Positions 1-9,960 of a DNA stretch of 64,000 nt are shown here, one piece after another. The stretch covers positions 124,001 through 188,000 of the forward strand of contig NZ_FPBF01000009.1 in assembly GCF_900116615.1 (NCBI RefSeq), read 5' to 3'. Below the pieces are notes generated by a model, which worked only from the letters and a program-made list of their open reading frames with translations, had not been told where the DNA came from and ran no database searches. The stretch comes from Algoriphagus locisalis. GTDB taxonomy: Bacteria; Bacteroidota; Bacteroidia; Cytophagales; Cyclobacteriaceae. The number at the start of each line of letters is the position of its first letter. Within the stretch, counting starts at the first letter, position 1. The translations under genes were made by a program, and so were the position numbers.

Positions 1-501
1 CACAAACCTGACTATTACAGTTCCCTCTATGCCTATTCTTTTAGCTTGTGCCGGGTATTTCAGGTTCTTGTTAAGGTAGGCATACCAAGCATCCATACCG
101 CCCTTAAACATGGCTTGTGCCTCTACAAAGTCTTCAATCACATCTACATCCTCTTTTACGGGCGCTTCAGTTATTTCTACTTCAGGGATGTTGGTTTGCT
201 CCGTGGCGTTTAAGTCCAGTTTGAAATCAGGGATTTTTTCAATTTTGATTTCATCGGGAACCGTATTTACCTCTATCGGGACGGGAGGCGGTGGTGGTGG
301 AGGCGGAGTTTGGATGGTCACTGGGATCTCAATCTCATCCCAATCATCTTTCATTCCTTCAAATGTCTTTATGTTCTCTGTATTTTTAGCCTTCCATTCG
401 AAGGCCACCAAAACTGCTCCTAGGCTTACTGCAAGGCCTAGGTTAAACAATGTACCTGACCATTTTCTGAGGTCTAGCATTGGATTTTTTTTGTGTTCCA
501 T
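1..501 (-). CDS. TonB family energy transducer, C-terminus cut by window edge
   Basis: Energy transducer that would couple the inner-membrane proton motive force to TonB-dependent outer-membrane receptors. The 167 visible codons start at an ATG (501-499) and run off the window at base 1. Seen in order: a short basic N-terminus, one membrane anchor (about residues 15-32), a run of seven prolines (about 55-61), an acidic linker, and the start of the TonB C-terminal domain with the YLNKNLKYPAQA signature. It is a paralogue of the next upstream gene at 661-1338, sharing the same layout and near-identical C-terminal motifs, so the two look like a tandem duplication. The end of the C-terminal domain is not visible. 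Confidence 0.9.
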   Translation of the reverse strand, partial: MEHKKNPMLDLRKWSGTLFNLGLAVSLGAVLVAFEWKAKNTENIKTFEGMKDDWDEIEIPVTIQTPPPPPPPPVPIEVNTVPDEIKIEKIPDFKLDLNATEQTNIPEVEITEAPVKEDVDVIEDFVEAQAMFKGGMDAWYAYLNKNLKYPAQAKRIGIEGTVIVRFV

Positions 502-613
502 GAGTGTTTGATTAGAGGTTAGAAAAACTATTCTAATAAATTACACTACATAACTGGCTGATGCTAATCTGCTAACACTATTTAACTAAGCTAAAAGTTG
601 TTAAGAACATTCC

Positions 614-640
614 AAAAAAAAGACCCGATTTCTCGGGTCT
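614..640 (-). terminator. Rho-independent terminator of the upstream tonB gene
   Basis: A perfect 8-bp stem (AGACCCGA/TCGGGTCT) with a TTTC loop lies at 621-640. On the minus strand it is followed by a run of seven T (plus-strand A at 614-620). It sits 21 bases past the stop of the TonB gene at 661 and separates the two tonB paralogues into different transcripts. Confidence 0.9.
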
Positions 641-660
641 CTTCTTTAGATATAATTTGA

Positions 661-1338
661 TTAGCTCAATTTGAATCTAATCGGCAGTCTCATTCTAGTA
701 CGAACTGGACGACCACGTTGTTTACCTGGAGTCCACTTAGGAGCAGCACTTACTACTTTCACTGCTTCTTCGTCACAGCCTCCGCCGATTCCTCTCAAAA
801 CTTCAACGTCTTGAATAGAACCATCAGTATTTACAACGAATACCACGATTACCGTACCTTCAGTTCCCATTCTTCTTGCTTGAGTAGGGTATTTAAGGTT
901 TTTGTTTAGGTATTGATTCCATCCTGCCATTCCCCCTGGTGGTTCTGGCTGAGTTTCTACCACGTCAAAGATTTGATCTACTTTCTCCTCTACAGGAGCT
1001 TCAGCGATGACCACTTCCTTAATTACCGTAGTTTCTTTTACATCGACATCGAAGTTAACTTCGATTTTTTCTTCGATTTCTACCTCATCAGGAATCTCCT
1101 CAATGATAGGCTGCTCTACTGGCGGCGGCGGTGGTGGTGGTGGCTGCTCTGTGATTGGAATATCTAGCAATTCTTCGAAGTTATCAGTTACTTGACCTAG
1201 GTCTTTCAATGAACCATCGTCAAACGACTTCCATTCGAAGGCAGCAAGGGTAGCACCTACAGCTACTGCCAAACCCAAGTTCAGAAACATTCCTGACTTT
1301 CTGGTTAGATCAGCGCTGGGAGTTTTTTTTGCTTCCAT
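661..1338 (-). CDS. TonB family energy transducer
   Basis: A complete 225-residue TonB-type protein. It has a basic N-terminus, one transmembrane anchor (about residues 16-34), an eight-proline run near residues 67-74, a Glu/Val-rich periplasmic linker, and a C-terminal TonB domain (about 137-225) with YLNKNLKYPTQARR, the EGTVIVVFVV strand and the final RMRLPIRFKL strand. The protein should span the periplasm and contact the TonB box of outer-membrane receptors; the SusC-like protein in this window is a possible partner, which is inference. ExbB/ExbD are not visible nearby. A strong terminator follows the gene. Confidence 0.93.
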   Translation of the reverse strand: MEAKKTPSADLTRKSGMFLNLGLAVAVGATLAAFEWKSFDDGSLKDLGQVTDNFEELLDIPITEQPPPPPPPPVEQPIIEEIPDEVEIEEKIEVNFDVDVKETTVIKEVVIAEAPVEEKVDQIFDVVETQPEPPGGMAGWNQYLNKNLKYPTQARRMGTEGTVIVVFVVNTDGSIQDVEVLRGIGGGCDEEAVKVVSAAPKWTPGKQRGRPVRTRMRLPIRFKLS

Positions 1339-1406
1339 GATACGTTTGGTTTATTACGGTTAAATTTTGTTCTTTTCTGACTAACAATTGTAATAATTAA
1401 TAGGCA

Positions 1407-1775
1407 CTAATCCAAGCCAATCTTGGTAGTCGGAATCTTAAAATATGCTAATAAACCTGCTATTCCGCCTATTTCATTGACAATCATGTCTATATAATCG
1501 AAAGATCGGAAAGGGATAACTAGTTGTGAACATTCTAAAACTATTCCGGCGGCTACTCCAAAGATTAGATAGTTGATCAAGACTCTGCTTTCTAACCCGT
1601 TTACGAGTTCTCTTTTCAGGCCAACTCCACACCATAGAAAACTCAGGAGTCCAAAGCAAATGAAATGGATTAACTTGTCTTCTGCTTGAAATGATTGCTC
1701 TGGAAAGTTATCCCCCGGAGTCAACATAGCCACGGCTATGAAAAGAAGCCACACTATGGCAATTCCTAATCTCAA
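1407..1775 (-). CDS. VanZ-like membrane protein
   Basis: A 122-residue protein with four predicted membrane segments. It carries the VanZ-family pattern: an early TPGD segment, DKLIHFICFG (Asp-Lys-x-x-His), and LECSQLVIPFRSFDYIDMIVNEIGG near the end. The exact function of the family is unclear; the founding member affects teicoplanin resistance, but most chromosomal copies are not resistance genes. It begins with TTG 10 bases after the gcvH stop, so it is probably co-transcribed with gcvH. No in-frame ATG is available near the N-terminus, so the start is the least certain part. Confidence 0.8.
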   Translation of the reverse strand: MRLGIAIVWLLFIAVAMLTPGDNFPEQSFQAEDKLIHFICFGLLSFLWCGVGLKRELVNGLESRVLINYLIFGVAAGIVLECSQLVIPFRSFDYIDMIVNEIGGIAGLLAYFKIPTTKIGLD

Positions 1776-1785
1776 AACGAGCGGA

Positions 1786-2163
1786 TTATTCTCCCACTAA
1801 TTCTGCATACGCTGCTGCAGACAAAAGATCGGATGGAAGGTCTCCTGTGATCTTTACTTTGATCATCCAGCCTTGATCGTAAGGTGACTCATTGACCAAT
1901 TCTGGAGAGTTTTCCAACGCCGGATTTACTTCCAAAATCTCACCTGCCACTGGCATAAATAAATCTGAAACTGTCTTCACAGCTTCCACGGAGCCAAATA
2001 CTTCGTTTGTGTCTAAGGTCTCACCTGTAGTTTCAACTTCTACATAGACAATATCACCTAGTTCACCTGCGGCAAATTCTGTGATTCCAATGGTTGCAAC
2101 ATCACCGTCAATTTTAACCCATTCGTGGTCTTTGGTGTACTTTAGTTCTTGAGGAAAATCCAT
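1786..2163 (-). CDS. gcvH: Glycine cleavage system H protein
   Basis: Lipoyl carrier protein that shuttles the aminomethyl group between the P, T and L proteins of the glycine cleavage system in the cytoplasm. At 125 residues it has the normal family length. The lipoylation site is Lys63 in GSVEAVKTVSDLF, and the N-terminal YTKDHEWVK and the final YDQGWMIKVK are also typical. It sits between sprA and the VanZ-like gene, an arrangement I recall from other Bacteroidota. The other gcv genes are not in the window. A candidate -7 element lies 26 bases upstream of the ATG. Confidence 0.97.
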   Translation of the reverse strand: MDFPQELKYTKDHEWVKIDGDVATIGITEFAAGELGDIVYVEVETTGETLDTNEVFGSVEAVKTVSDLFMPVAGEILEVNPALENSPELVNESPYDQGWMIKVKITGDLPSDLLSAAAYAELVGE

Positions 2164-2188
2164 TTTCTTAAATAGTTAATATGGGAAT

Positions 2189-2196
2189 CAAAATTA
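2189..2196 (-). promoter_or_regulatory. Candidate -7 promoter element for gcvH
   Basis: TAATTTTG on the minus strand matches the Bacteroidota -7 consensus TAnnTTTG exactly and would place the transcript start about 20 bases before the gcvH ATG. I see no good TTTG at -33, so gcvH may have its own weak promoter or may only read through from sprA. Confidence 0.35.
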
Positions 2197-2220
2197 ATAG
2201 GAATCAGTCAAGGATAAAAT

Positions 2221-5200
2221 CTATTGACCTAAATTAAATCGAAGTTGACCTCCAAATGCGGTGGAGGTCCGCTTGTATGCTGTAGTCACCCTTGGTTCAT
2301 TAATCGTTCTGTCAAAATAAAGGGTGAGATTTAGGTTTTGATTGATCAGATAGGAGATAGTCGGTCTTATAGAAATATTCAAATTGCCGCTCGTAACGGT
2401 ACTTCCTTCTTCGATCTTCCGCTGAATCTGTGTCGTACTTACCACTTTTGAATCTAAATTGAACGTTAGGTCATTTTTTAAAACAGATTGTTTCCCCTGG
2501 AATTTAAACGGAATTTTCATGCCCGCTTTGGTATAGCCCAATGTCAATCCGAAGTCATTGCTTTTTTGTTCTGTCACTTGGGCGTTTGAGAAGTTTAGTC
2601 CTAAGCTCCTTTCCTTGTTATAATTGACAGCAATATTCAACCTGTCTTTCGTTAGCATATCTATGCCGATCAGCGGCCCGAAGCGTTCCGTCATCACAAC
2701 CTGATTTAACACATAAATAGGGATATATTGGCCTTCTTCATTTATTTGGGTTGGTCTTGGGATATTTTGCAAAGTATTGTAAAGTTCCAGCCCTTGCTGA
2801 TACTGAAGAGAATTAGAAAAATTACTGGCATCATAGGTGGAGGTGTACATATGCGTGATATTGATACTGCTAAAGACGTCACTTAGCCCTTTCAGTCTAG
2901 AAAGCCCTCGATAATCCAACCGCCAGTTTGGAAGTGGGGTTTTAGGAAAAGGATTCATGTTGAATGTCGCGGCATCTTTTCCTCTGTAAGCAGCCATGAA
3001 TGCTGGAATTAATACATCCTGACCATTGATGGAATATTCACCTCCGCCGCCTTGTGCTTCCAGTCTATTTTTAATAATGGCTCTGTTTTGCTCAAAATCA
3101 TTGAATAATGGAGAAACATTATCAAACCCATCCTTACTAAAGCTGGTGCCGAGCATGATCGTGGTAATACTGTATGCACCAAGGCGATTAGGGCTGATTG
3201 ACTCATATTCTCCAGGGTTATCCAAGGAATTTCTGAAGATTTCCTGATATTCACCCACCTCTCGTTTGGTTGCGTTAAGCGTTATTTTGAAATCCTGGAA
3301 AGGTTCAACAATACTTCCAAACTTCATGTTTACTACACTGCTTTGCCTGAAAGTTTGGGTCAACTCGCTGCTTGGAGCCATGATTCCTGCTTGCGCAAAT
3401 TCGTTTCTAAGATTTGGGTCCTGACTACCAAACAGGAATGCTAAACCTGGGTTTTCGAAGGCACGATCCATCCCCAAAAGTCCGGTATTCGGCATATAGC
3501 CTGGAAGGAAAGTACCCTCAATTTTCCCATAATTGAAGGTGACTTCTTTCACCATCATTAGCGTTTTGAGTAGGCTGTTGGTAAATGGAGTTCCTATGGT
3601 GTCTTCGGCTTGGGTTTCAGTTCTACCCGGAATGCTCGGTCGCTTAGGGGCATTCAGCGCAGCTAATTTTTTATTTTTACTATAAAGTTTGATCAGGTCA
3701 AACTTACCATTAAGAGATTGATCTCTGGTGTTTTGAATGGAATTACCCAAGGTGTCTTTTTGACCAATAGCGCCTGTTAGCCAAGTGTAGGTAGTGTTGT
3801 ATTTGTAATCAGCTCTTATCCAGTCGGTAAATGGAATTTTGTCCAACGGTAAGGTGTAATTCAGATTGATACTGTGGTTATAGTTTGTGCGTCTTCCAAA
3901 TCTCCAGGCATTGTATCTGACCGAATCAGACTTTTGCTCAGTATCCAAATCACCCTGAGGTTCATCCACCACCGCCATGACACTTCCTGTATAGTCCACT
4001 CGAAGGTTTTTGGTCAAATCCCAATTCAATGAATAAAAACGATTCATGAAAAAACTCTTTTGGAAAAGTGGGTCCACTCCGGCAGTACTGAGTTGATCAT
4101 TTCTATACTGCGAGCGCAAATGCTTCCGGTCTATGTCTAGTCGGGCTAAAATTAGGGTAGGAGATAGGTTTAAATTAAAGTCCTTAATCAGTTTAAGGTA
4201 CGGTGAATCCAAGAATCCAGCGTTTTTGAACGGCTCAAAATTAACTGCCTTAGGCTGAAAACTGTAGGTGACATTTCCACGATAGGTCTTATAGGTATAA
4301 TCCTGAATCTGGGCATTGGTCTGAGTCATTATTCCATAGGCATAGGAGAACGACAAATTGCTGAGGTCATAAAAACGGCTCTCCGAATCCGGATTCATTT
4401 TTAGTTTTCTCACATTATTAAAACTGATGTTTTTGCGGTTTACCTGATCTACAGCTATGTCACGATACGCATCTCTTTGATCCTGTGTCTCGAATTTTTG
4501 TAGCGCTACTTCAAACGGCACATCTGGGTTCAATGGATCATATTCAGGCTTTGTGGTGCTGTTTTCTATCGAGAAATACATTGGAATACTGACTCCAATT
4601 GCCTCCGGTAGAAGTTTGTGAAGATCCACATTTGTAGATATGTCATACTGTGTGGTCGCTTGTCTGGCTCGCTGTGACAATCTGGTTTCCAAGCCTCCAA
4701 ATCCAATGGAGCTGTGTCTTACAGATCCAGTCACTACTGCCAAATCAGCGATTTTAACATTCATAAGGGCGTTCGCTGCCCATCCATTCGATTTCGTTGC
4801 ACCGGTCACACGGAGTTCATTTGCCCAGATACAAATACTTCTGCTTCCTCCTCCATTTGTACCGGGATTTCTCACCCCGATCATCGACGATTGGGATTGA
4901 TTCAACTCCGGACGACCTACCACGGTGACTTTATAGCGTCCTACATCCTGTGAAAAAGGAATATTCAATGGTACTTGCTGGTTATCTCGGGCTACTTTGA
5001 CGCCTACGATATCCTGGATAGCGATGTCAATTTCATTTTCTGCAGGCCAAATCAAAGCCGGGTCCCGGGTTCCTTTTGGCGTGATGATCAATGGGACTTC
5101 TATTTCATAATAGTTATCTGTGTAATCCGTTCCAAGTCTCAGAAAGGCAGTAATTTCCCCATCCATTGCATCTTCACTGTCGGCGTGAAGGAACATTTTG

Positions 5201-8200
5201 ATCCGCTCAAACTGCACTAAATCCAAGAGTACGTTTTTGAAAACTGCCCGTGCATCTCTGGCTCCGAGATCTTCCACACATATGCGAAGCGATTGCTCGT
5301 TTAGTCTTCTTTCAACCGTAGAAGTGTTGTCGCGATCTCTGATGATTCCTGGAGGAAGGACATAGGGGCTTTCTGTAGAACTTCCCTGGCTGTTTTCTTC
5401 GATGCTGACCACATCCACCGTGACATTGGAGTTGTCAGGTTCAGGGATTTCAAACAGGCCTCTTTCGAAAAGAGATTCCTGGAATACTCGCCACTGGCTG
5501 CCTACCATTCGGAAGTTTGCCATTCTGAGTACTACAGGCTGCTCGAAATCAGTCAAATAAGTTCTGATCCAACGGATAGATTTGAAACCTGTGATGTCGC
5601 CTTCCACTCGATCTGGCTGACGAACCGGGATACGGAATAGGTACCAATCTACGGATTCCCCATTGACATTTGCGGTGGTTTTATCCACGATGTTATTTTG
5701 CCCTACGACCAAGCCTCCTGGCTGGAGATCCATCTCATAGGAATAATAGTTCTCCAGTTCATTGATCGTATTATCGGTATTGAGATCTTCGTTGTCCGGC
5801 GTGTTGGATCCTGATGGAGTGTAAGGCAGGTTTTGATTGGCTGATACTGGTGTATTGCCCTCCATACCGTTAAATTTTTTGTAGCGTTCTAGAATTTTTG
5901 TGTCATTTTGATCAAACTCTTCATCTAGGTAATACTTGAACAAATCCCCAGAGACATCTTCAAGGATTTCATTTCTGGCGACATTGCTAACGTTTAGGCG
6001 ATTTAAAAATCTAGAACCGAAAAACTCAACTTCATCTTCATTTTTCAAGCCATCCAATCCTACATCCTGATTCTCTCTGGATGTCTCTGAATTATCAAAT
6101 GCAGGCAGCAAAAATTGCTCTCTTGTAATTCTCCCCCATTCACTTTGCCCGGTTTCTGCGGGATCACCATCGGCCGGAAGTCCATTTTCAAACGCATGGC
6201 GACCATCTTTTAGAATATCTTCTGAGATATCTCCTAGGTTGATGAAAAGTTTACCACCTGTGGTATTGTTTTGATTGAATTTCCCGTCTAGCACTCTACC
6301 ATTTTCGCCCTCAATAAAAGGATCTAAAAGCCAGAATTCTATGTATTCTATGTTAGTTCGGTCAAAGTCCACTTCGGTGGTAATGGCTCTAGTGATCCCA
6401 CCATAATTTAGTTTAGGATTTGGCAGAAAACCATCGGAAGTCAGATTTGGATTATAATTGTACATTCCTCGCTCACTCGGAAAGTAAGCCATTTCAAAAA
6501 GAGGTTCGGCAGTGATTAAAACTTCATTATCCTGTTGAGGAAAAATTTCTTGGGGAAGTACTGGTCTTACATAGTGATTTCTCCTGTCTTCACGGGTAAT
6601 ATTTGGGGGTACTCCATTCCCATTGTCACGATAGAAAATATTGTCAATATTGTACCAAGCGACTCTTGCTCTACGGTATGCAGCACCTAGATTATCTTCG
6701 GTTTGATTGCTCAAGTCAAATCTATTGTCAAAAGTCTGGGGAGTGGAAGCTAGTTTCCAGTTTTGATTGGCAGCTCCCCCTAAATTGTAAGGTGTAATTG
6801 CCGCTTCAAAATCATCGATATAGGATGCGGGTTCTCCATTTACTTGGTTAGAAGTTCCTGGAATCAGGTGTGCAAATTCTCCACTGATCTGAACAAGAGA
6901 AGTCTCTTTGGTACTGGTAAATGGAAGCGCATCAGCCATTTTTGTTAGCCATCGGGATTCATCGGAGAAATTCCCGTCCAGACCCCACATGCTGTTTCTC
7001 AATGTTTCACTTCCTGTAGCTATTCTGGTGACATTTGGCCGCTCATTTAGATAAAGGAATGTGCCTCCTAAGTTAAATTTGTCACTGAATAAATAATCCA
7101 GCCTGGTCCCGAGTAGGCTTCGGGTTTGGAAGGAAACTAAGTCAGCTTTTTCAAAACTTACATTGATTTGTTTACCTGATTGAAGGATAGCGTCGTTGAT
7201 GATAACTAGTCTTCCTACATTGTAATCAATGGTAAAATCCACACCTTCTGTCAATGGAATGTTCCCTGCCTGCACTATTACGGAGCCTGGCGAAATATTA
7301 AGCCCTGGGAGCTGAATTTCACTTGCCGATCCAGCTGTCAATCGTCCTTTTATAAAGTATTTATTAAGACGGGTAACTAGCTCTGCGTCTGCTTGAGTTG
7401 TTTTATAAAGTGTATCATAGACGTATTTCTCTTTTAACACTACTTCACCTGGCTGGAAATATTTTTCGAGGTTTGACCCAAAGGGCTCCAAAACTGGAAA
7501 TACCAGCAGGCCACGATCAGTGAGGATGGTGAGCCCCTCCACAAAGTCAAAATTCCCATCTGGAGCGGGGTCATTCTGGGGATTAAGGTTATCCAATCCA
7601 GTGAGTCGAATCAATGGTTTATCTTTTACTTCTGCCCCTTCCAATAGCGAAGGATTGTCTAATCCCGTTCTATCATCTCTGTAGATTACCTGAAGCTGAA
7701 AACCGTCTCTGGTGATTTGATTGGCATTCAGGCTATAGACGTTTTTCATCATCAAATCCCAAGTTGGAACCCGGGTGTTGATTCGGGCGGGACGAAGAAG
7801 TTTCATGAAAATCAACTCATCTTCCTGCCTGTTCTGATAGTCTTCGGTTAATTCTCCGACTTTATATACCTGACCATTGTAAGTGTATTCGTAGGAGACT
7901 GCCAAAACTTCGTCGTTTTGAAGCCTTCGGAAGAGTGATAAATAACCCAATTGTGGATTGAAAAAGTACTCTGTTGACTCTAATTTTCTTGCGCCGTTTA
8001 TTTGCTCGAAATCAATTCCTTTCCGTAGTCCTAAGCTGCTTTCCATCGCTCGGGAGCCTGTGTCAAAAGGACGGAATGCAGGATTACTTGAAATATTCGA
8101 ATAAAGTTGGTTTGCTGAATTACCAGCCGGAGCCGATGGGGTTCCTGTTCCGATGGCAGGGTTGGTAGGATTGTAAATCACATGACCTTCCCCCAAATCC

Positions 8201-9351
8201 ATGAAAGCAGCAAAGTTTCGGAGCGTTTCAGTATTTCCGGCTCTGTTCATGATGTACACCTCGATTCTCGTCACGTTTACACCGGAAAGAACCTGAGGGA
8301 GGCCTCTCAGCCAGCGCTCGTAATTGTCCCTAAAGAAATGTCCAATAAAGAAATGTCTGTTATCGTCGTACTTAGACGCTTGAATATCAAATGATCTGCC
8401 CTGCCCATTAGCATCTATGGTCAAATTGTCCCGTCGTCCACGTTGTGTAGAAGCGACTGCAGTTACTCCTAATTTGCCGAACTGGAGTTGCGTTTTTACT
8501 CCAAAAAGGTTTTGTGCACCCTGAATCAAGCGGTTTTGCACAGGCATACTGACATTACCGATTTCTATAGATTGGATAATGTCTTCCTCAAAACCGTCGA
8601 ATTCAAGTTTCATCTGGTTTTGAAAGTCAAAGGAATTGTTTGAGTCAAAGTTGGCGGCTATTTTCATCTTTTCCCCCAAAGAACCATTCACAGCCATTTG
8701 GATCTGCTGGTCAAAATTGAACCCGCCATTCTGCTGCTGCCTGATCGGTAGGGTAGGGTTGTCCACTCTTCGAAAAATCGCTCCAAAATCCAGGTTGACA
8801 TAACCTGATGGAACGATGTTGATTTCACTTCCTCCAAACAGTCTGTCGAAAGATGGACTGACAGTCAAAGGAGGAATCAAGCCTCTTCCTTCTACAGCAC
8901 TTTCTCCATCTCCTCCTCGGGCACGGCTTCGCCAATATTCCTGCCTGACTTTGTATTCTTGAATCTTTGAAAATTGCTCAAAATCGTACTCTTGCTCATT
9001 CCCTACACGGACTGTATCAATCTGGTCCACTACATTGTATCGAAGTGTAGAATCGACTTTTACTTCTACATTTTGAGTAATAGGACTAGCCGATAAAAAC
9101 GGTACCTGAGACTGCAAAAAGGGATTGCGGGTAGGGAATAGGGGATTCGTCCTCAGGTTTTGCCAAAGCAAATACGAGGGGGTTAGTCTCCTTCGATTCA
9201 ATGAATCAATCCGGGACTGAACACTGTCAGGATTGGTTTGTTGAGCCTCAGAAGTGGAATAGGCAAGCAGAAGACCAAATAGGATGAATAGTTCTGGCCA
9301 ACTACTAAGAAACCTCCTCCCGAAAAAAGTCAGTACACTCAAAAAGGTCAA
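2221..9351 (-). CDS. sprA: SprA (Sov), type IX secretion outer-membrane translocon
   Basis: A giant outer-membrane protein of 2376 residues, matching the usual size of SprA/Sov, the main translocation channel of the Bacteroidota type IX secretion system needed for gliding-adhesin and enzyme export. A signal-peptide-like stretch ends near SEAQQ (about residues 33-38). The rest is rich in alternating aromatic/polar beta-strand segments, with many Asn/Asp-rich loops, and the protein ends with FGGQLRFNLGQ, as expected for a barrel strand. The first codon is TTG, 12 bases after the ruvA stop; no in-frame ATG is available before the signal peptide, so the exact start is uncertain. The ruvA-sprA-gcvH order supports the identification. 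Confidence 0.93.
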   Translation of the reverse strand: MTFLSVLTFFGRRFLSSWPELFILFGLLLAYSTSEAQQTNPDSVQSRIDSLNRRRLTPSYLLWQNLRTNPLFPTRNPFLQSQVPFLSASPITQNVEVKVDSTLRYNVVDQIDTVRVGNEQEYDFEQFSKIQEYKVRQEYWRSRARGGDGESAVEGRGLIPPLTVSPSFDRLFGGSEINIVPSGYVNLDFGAIFRRVDNPTLPIRQQQNGGFNFDQQIQMAVNGSLGEKMKIAANFDSNNSFDFQNQMKLEFDGFEEDIIQSIEIGNVSMPVQNRLIQGAQNLFGVKTQLQFGKLGVTAVASTQRGRRDNLTIDANGQGRSFDIQASKYDDNRHFFIGHFFRDNYERWLRGLPQVLSGVNVTRIEVYIMNRAGNTETLRNFAAFMDLGEGHVIYNPTNPAIGTGTPSAPAGNSANQLYSNISSNPAFRPFDTGSRAMESSLGLRKGIDFEQINGARKLESTEYFFNPQLGYLSLFRRLQNDEVLAVSYEYTYNGQVYKVGELTEDYQNRQEDELIFMKLLRPARINTRVPTWDLMMKNVYSLNANQITRDGFQLQVIYRDDRTGLDNPSLLEGAEVKDKPLIRLTGLDNLNPQNDPAPDGNFDFVEGLTILTDRGLLVFPVLEPFGSNLEKYFQPGEVVLKEKYVYDTLYKTTQADAELVTRLNKYFIKGRLTAGSASEIQLPGLNISPGSVIVQAGNIPLTEGVDFTIDYNVGRLVIINDAILQSGKQINVSFEKADLVSFQTRSLLGTRLDYLFSDKFNLGGTFLYLNERPNVTRIATGSETLRNSMWGLDGNFSDESRWLTKMADALPFTSTKETSLVQISGEFAHLIPGTSNQVNGEPASYIDDFEAAITPYNLGGAANQNWKLASTPQTFDNRFDLSNQTEDNLGAAYRRARVAWYNIDNIFYRDNGNGVPPNITREDRRNHYVRPVLPQEIFPQQDNEVLITAEPLFEMAYFPSERGMYNYNPNLTSDGFLPNPKLNYGGITRAITTEVDFDRTNIEYIEFWLLDPFIEGENGRVLDGKFNQNNTTGGKLFINLGDISEDILKDGRHAFENGLPADGDPAETGQSEWGRITREQFLLPAFDNSETSRENQDVGLDGLKNEDEVEFFGSRFLNRLNVSNVARNEILEDVSGDLFKYYLDEEFDQNDTKILERYKKFNGMEGNTPVSANQNLPYTPSGSNTPDNEDLNTDNTINELENYYSYEMDLQPGGLVVGQNNIVDKTTANVNGESVDWYLFRIPVRQPDRVEGDITGFKSIRWIRTYLTDFEQPVVLRMANFRMVGSQWRVFQESLFERGLFEIPEPDNSNVTVDVVSIEENSQGSSTESPYVLPPGIIRDRDNTSTVERRLNEQSLRICVEDLGARDARAVFKNVLLDLVQFERIKMFLHADSEDAMDGEITAFLRLGTDYTDNYYEIEVPLIITPKGTRDPALIWPAENEIDIAIQDIVGVKVARDNQQVPLNIPFSQDVGRYKVTVVGRPELNQSQSSMIGVRNPGTNGGGSRSICIWANELRVTGATKSNGWAANALMNVKIADLAVVTGSVRHSSIGFGGLETRLSQRARQATTQYDISTNVDLHKLLPEAIGVSIPMYFSIENSTTKPEYDPLNPDVPFEVALQKFETQDQRDAYRDIAVDQVNRKNISFNNVRKLKMNPDSESRFYDLSNLSFSYAYGIMTQTNAQIQDYTYKTYRGNVTYSFQPKAVNFEPFKNAGFLDSPYLKLIKDFNLNLSPTLILARLDIDRKHLRSQYRNDQLSTAGVDPLFQKSFFMNRFYSLNWDLTKNLRVDYTGSVMAVVDEPQGDLDTEQKSDSVRYNAWRFGRRTNYNHSINLNYTLPLDKIPFTDWIRADYKYNTTYTWLTGAIGQKDTLGNSIQNTRDQSLNGKFDLIKLYSKNKKLAALNAPKRPSIPGRTETQAEDTIGTPFTNSLLKTLMMVKEVTFNYGKIEGTFLPGYMPNTGLLGMDRAFENPGLAFLFGSQDPNLRNEFAQAGIMAPSSELTQTFRQSSVVNMKFGSIVEPFQDFKITLNATKREVGEYQEIFRNSLDNPGEYESISPNRLGAYSITTIMLGTSFSKDGFDNVSPLFNDFEQNRAIIKNRLEAQGGGGEYSINGQDVLIPAFMAAYRGKDAATFNMNPFPKTPLPNWRLDYRGLSRLKGLSDVFSSINITHMYTSTYDASNFSNSLQYQQGLELYNTLQNIPRPTQINEEGQYIPIYVLNQVVMTERFGPLIGIDMLTKDRLNIAVNYNKERSLGLNFSNAQVTEQKSNDFGLTLGYTKAGMKIPFKFQGKQSVLKNDLTFNLDSKVVSTTQIQRKIEEGSTVTSGNLNISIRPTISYLINQNLNLTLYFDRTINEPRVTTAYKRTSTAFGGQLRFNLGQ

Positions 9352-9363
9352 TTCAACTTAAAA

Positions 9364-9960
9364 TTATGATGTCTTTAAAGATGCTTTAATTAAATCTTCT
9401 AATGAAATTTCTCCAGTGGTTTTTTTGAGCACTGTTGCTATATTTTTCTCAGCAGCAGCTTTAGGAAAACCTAGCGTAATAAGTGCTTGTAACGCTTCTT
9501 CGCGGATTTTATTGCTGGATTTCAAAAATCCTAGTGAAGTGGTAGGAGCTTCGGATCCGCCTTTCCCTACTTTGTCTTTAAGTTCCAAAATAATACGCTG
9601 AGCAGTTTTTGCACCTATCCCTTTGACATGTTGGATAGTAGCTACATCGCCGGCTAAAATTGCCTGCTCTATCTCGGCTGAGCTTAAGGAAGAAAGAATC
9701 ATGAGACCTGTGCTCGGACCTACTCCATTGATAGAAAGCAACAGTAAAAATAGACGCTTTTCATCTTCCTTCTTGAATCCAAAAAGTGTATGTGCGTCTT
9801 CTTTGATATGAAGAAAGGTGAGAAGCTTGATCTGCTCCTCATCCTTTATTTCAGTGTATGTCTGAAGGGATATTTTTACATGATACCCTATCCCATTTAC
9901 ATCGATGATGACATAAGTTGGATCTTTGTAAACCAGTTTTCCGCTTAGATAGTCGATCAT
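9364..9960 (-). CDS. ruvA: Holliday junction branch migration protein RuvA
   Basis: DNA-binding subunit that clamps Holliday junctions and recruits the RuvB motor during recombination repair. The protein is 198 residues, normal for RuvA. Domain I begins MIDYLSGKLV. Domain II carries two helix-hairpin-helix motifs, NGVGPSTGLMILSSL and VKGIGAKTAQRIILELKDK. The C-terminal three-helix domain (about 150-198) contacts RuvB. The ATG overlaps the end of the malic enzyme gene by 4 bases, so the two are translationally coupled; sprA follows 12 bases later. Confidence 0.97.
   Translation of the reverse strand: MIDYLSGKLVYKDPTYVIIDVNGIGYHVKISLQTYTEIKDEEQIKLLTFLHIKEDAHTLFGFKKEDEKRLFLLLLSINGVGPSTGLMILSSLSSAEIEQAILAGDVATIQHVKGIGAKTAQRIILELKDKVGKGGSEAPTTSLGFLKSSNKIREEALQALITLGFPKAAAEKNIATVLKKTTGEISLEDLIKASLKTS

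Noticed and set aside
110-511. Plus-strand open frame of 133 residues over the truncated tonB gene
   Set aside because: It is the shadow of the tonB gene; its glycine run is the reverse of the proline run, and the minus-strand reading has clear TonB domains.
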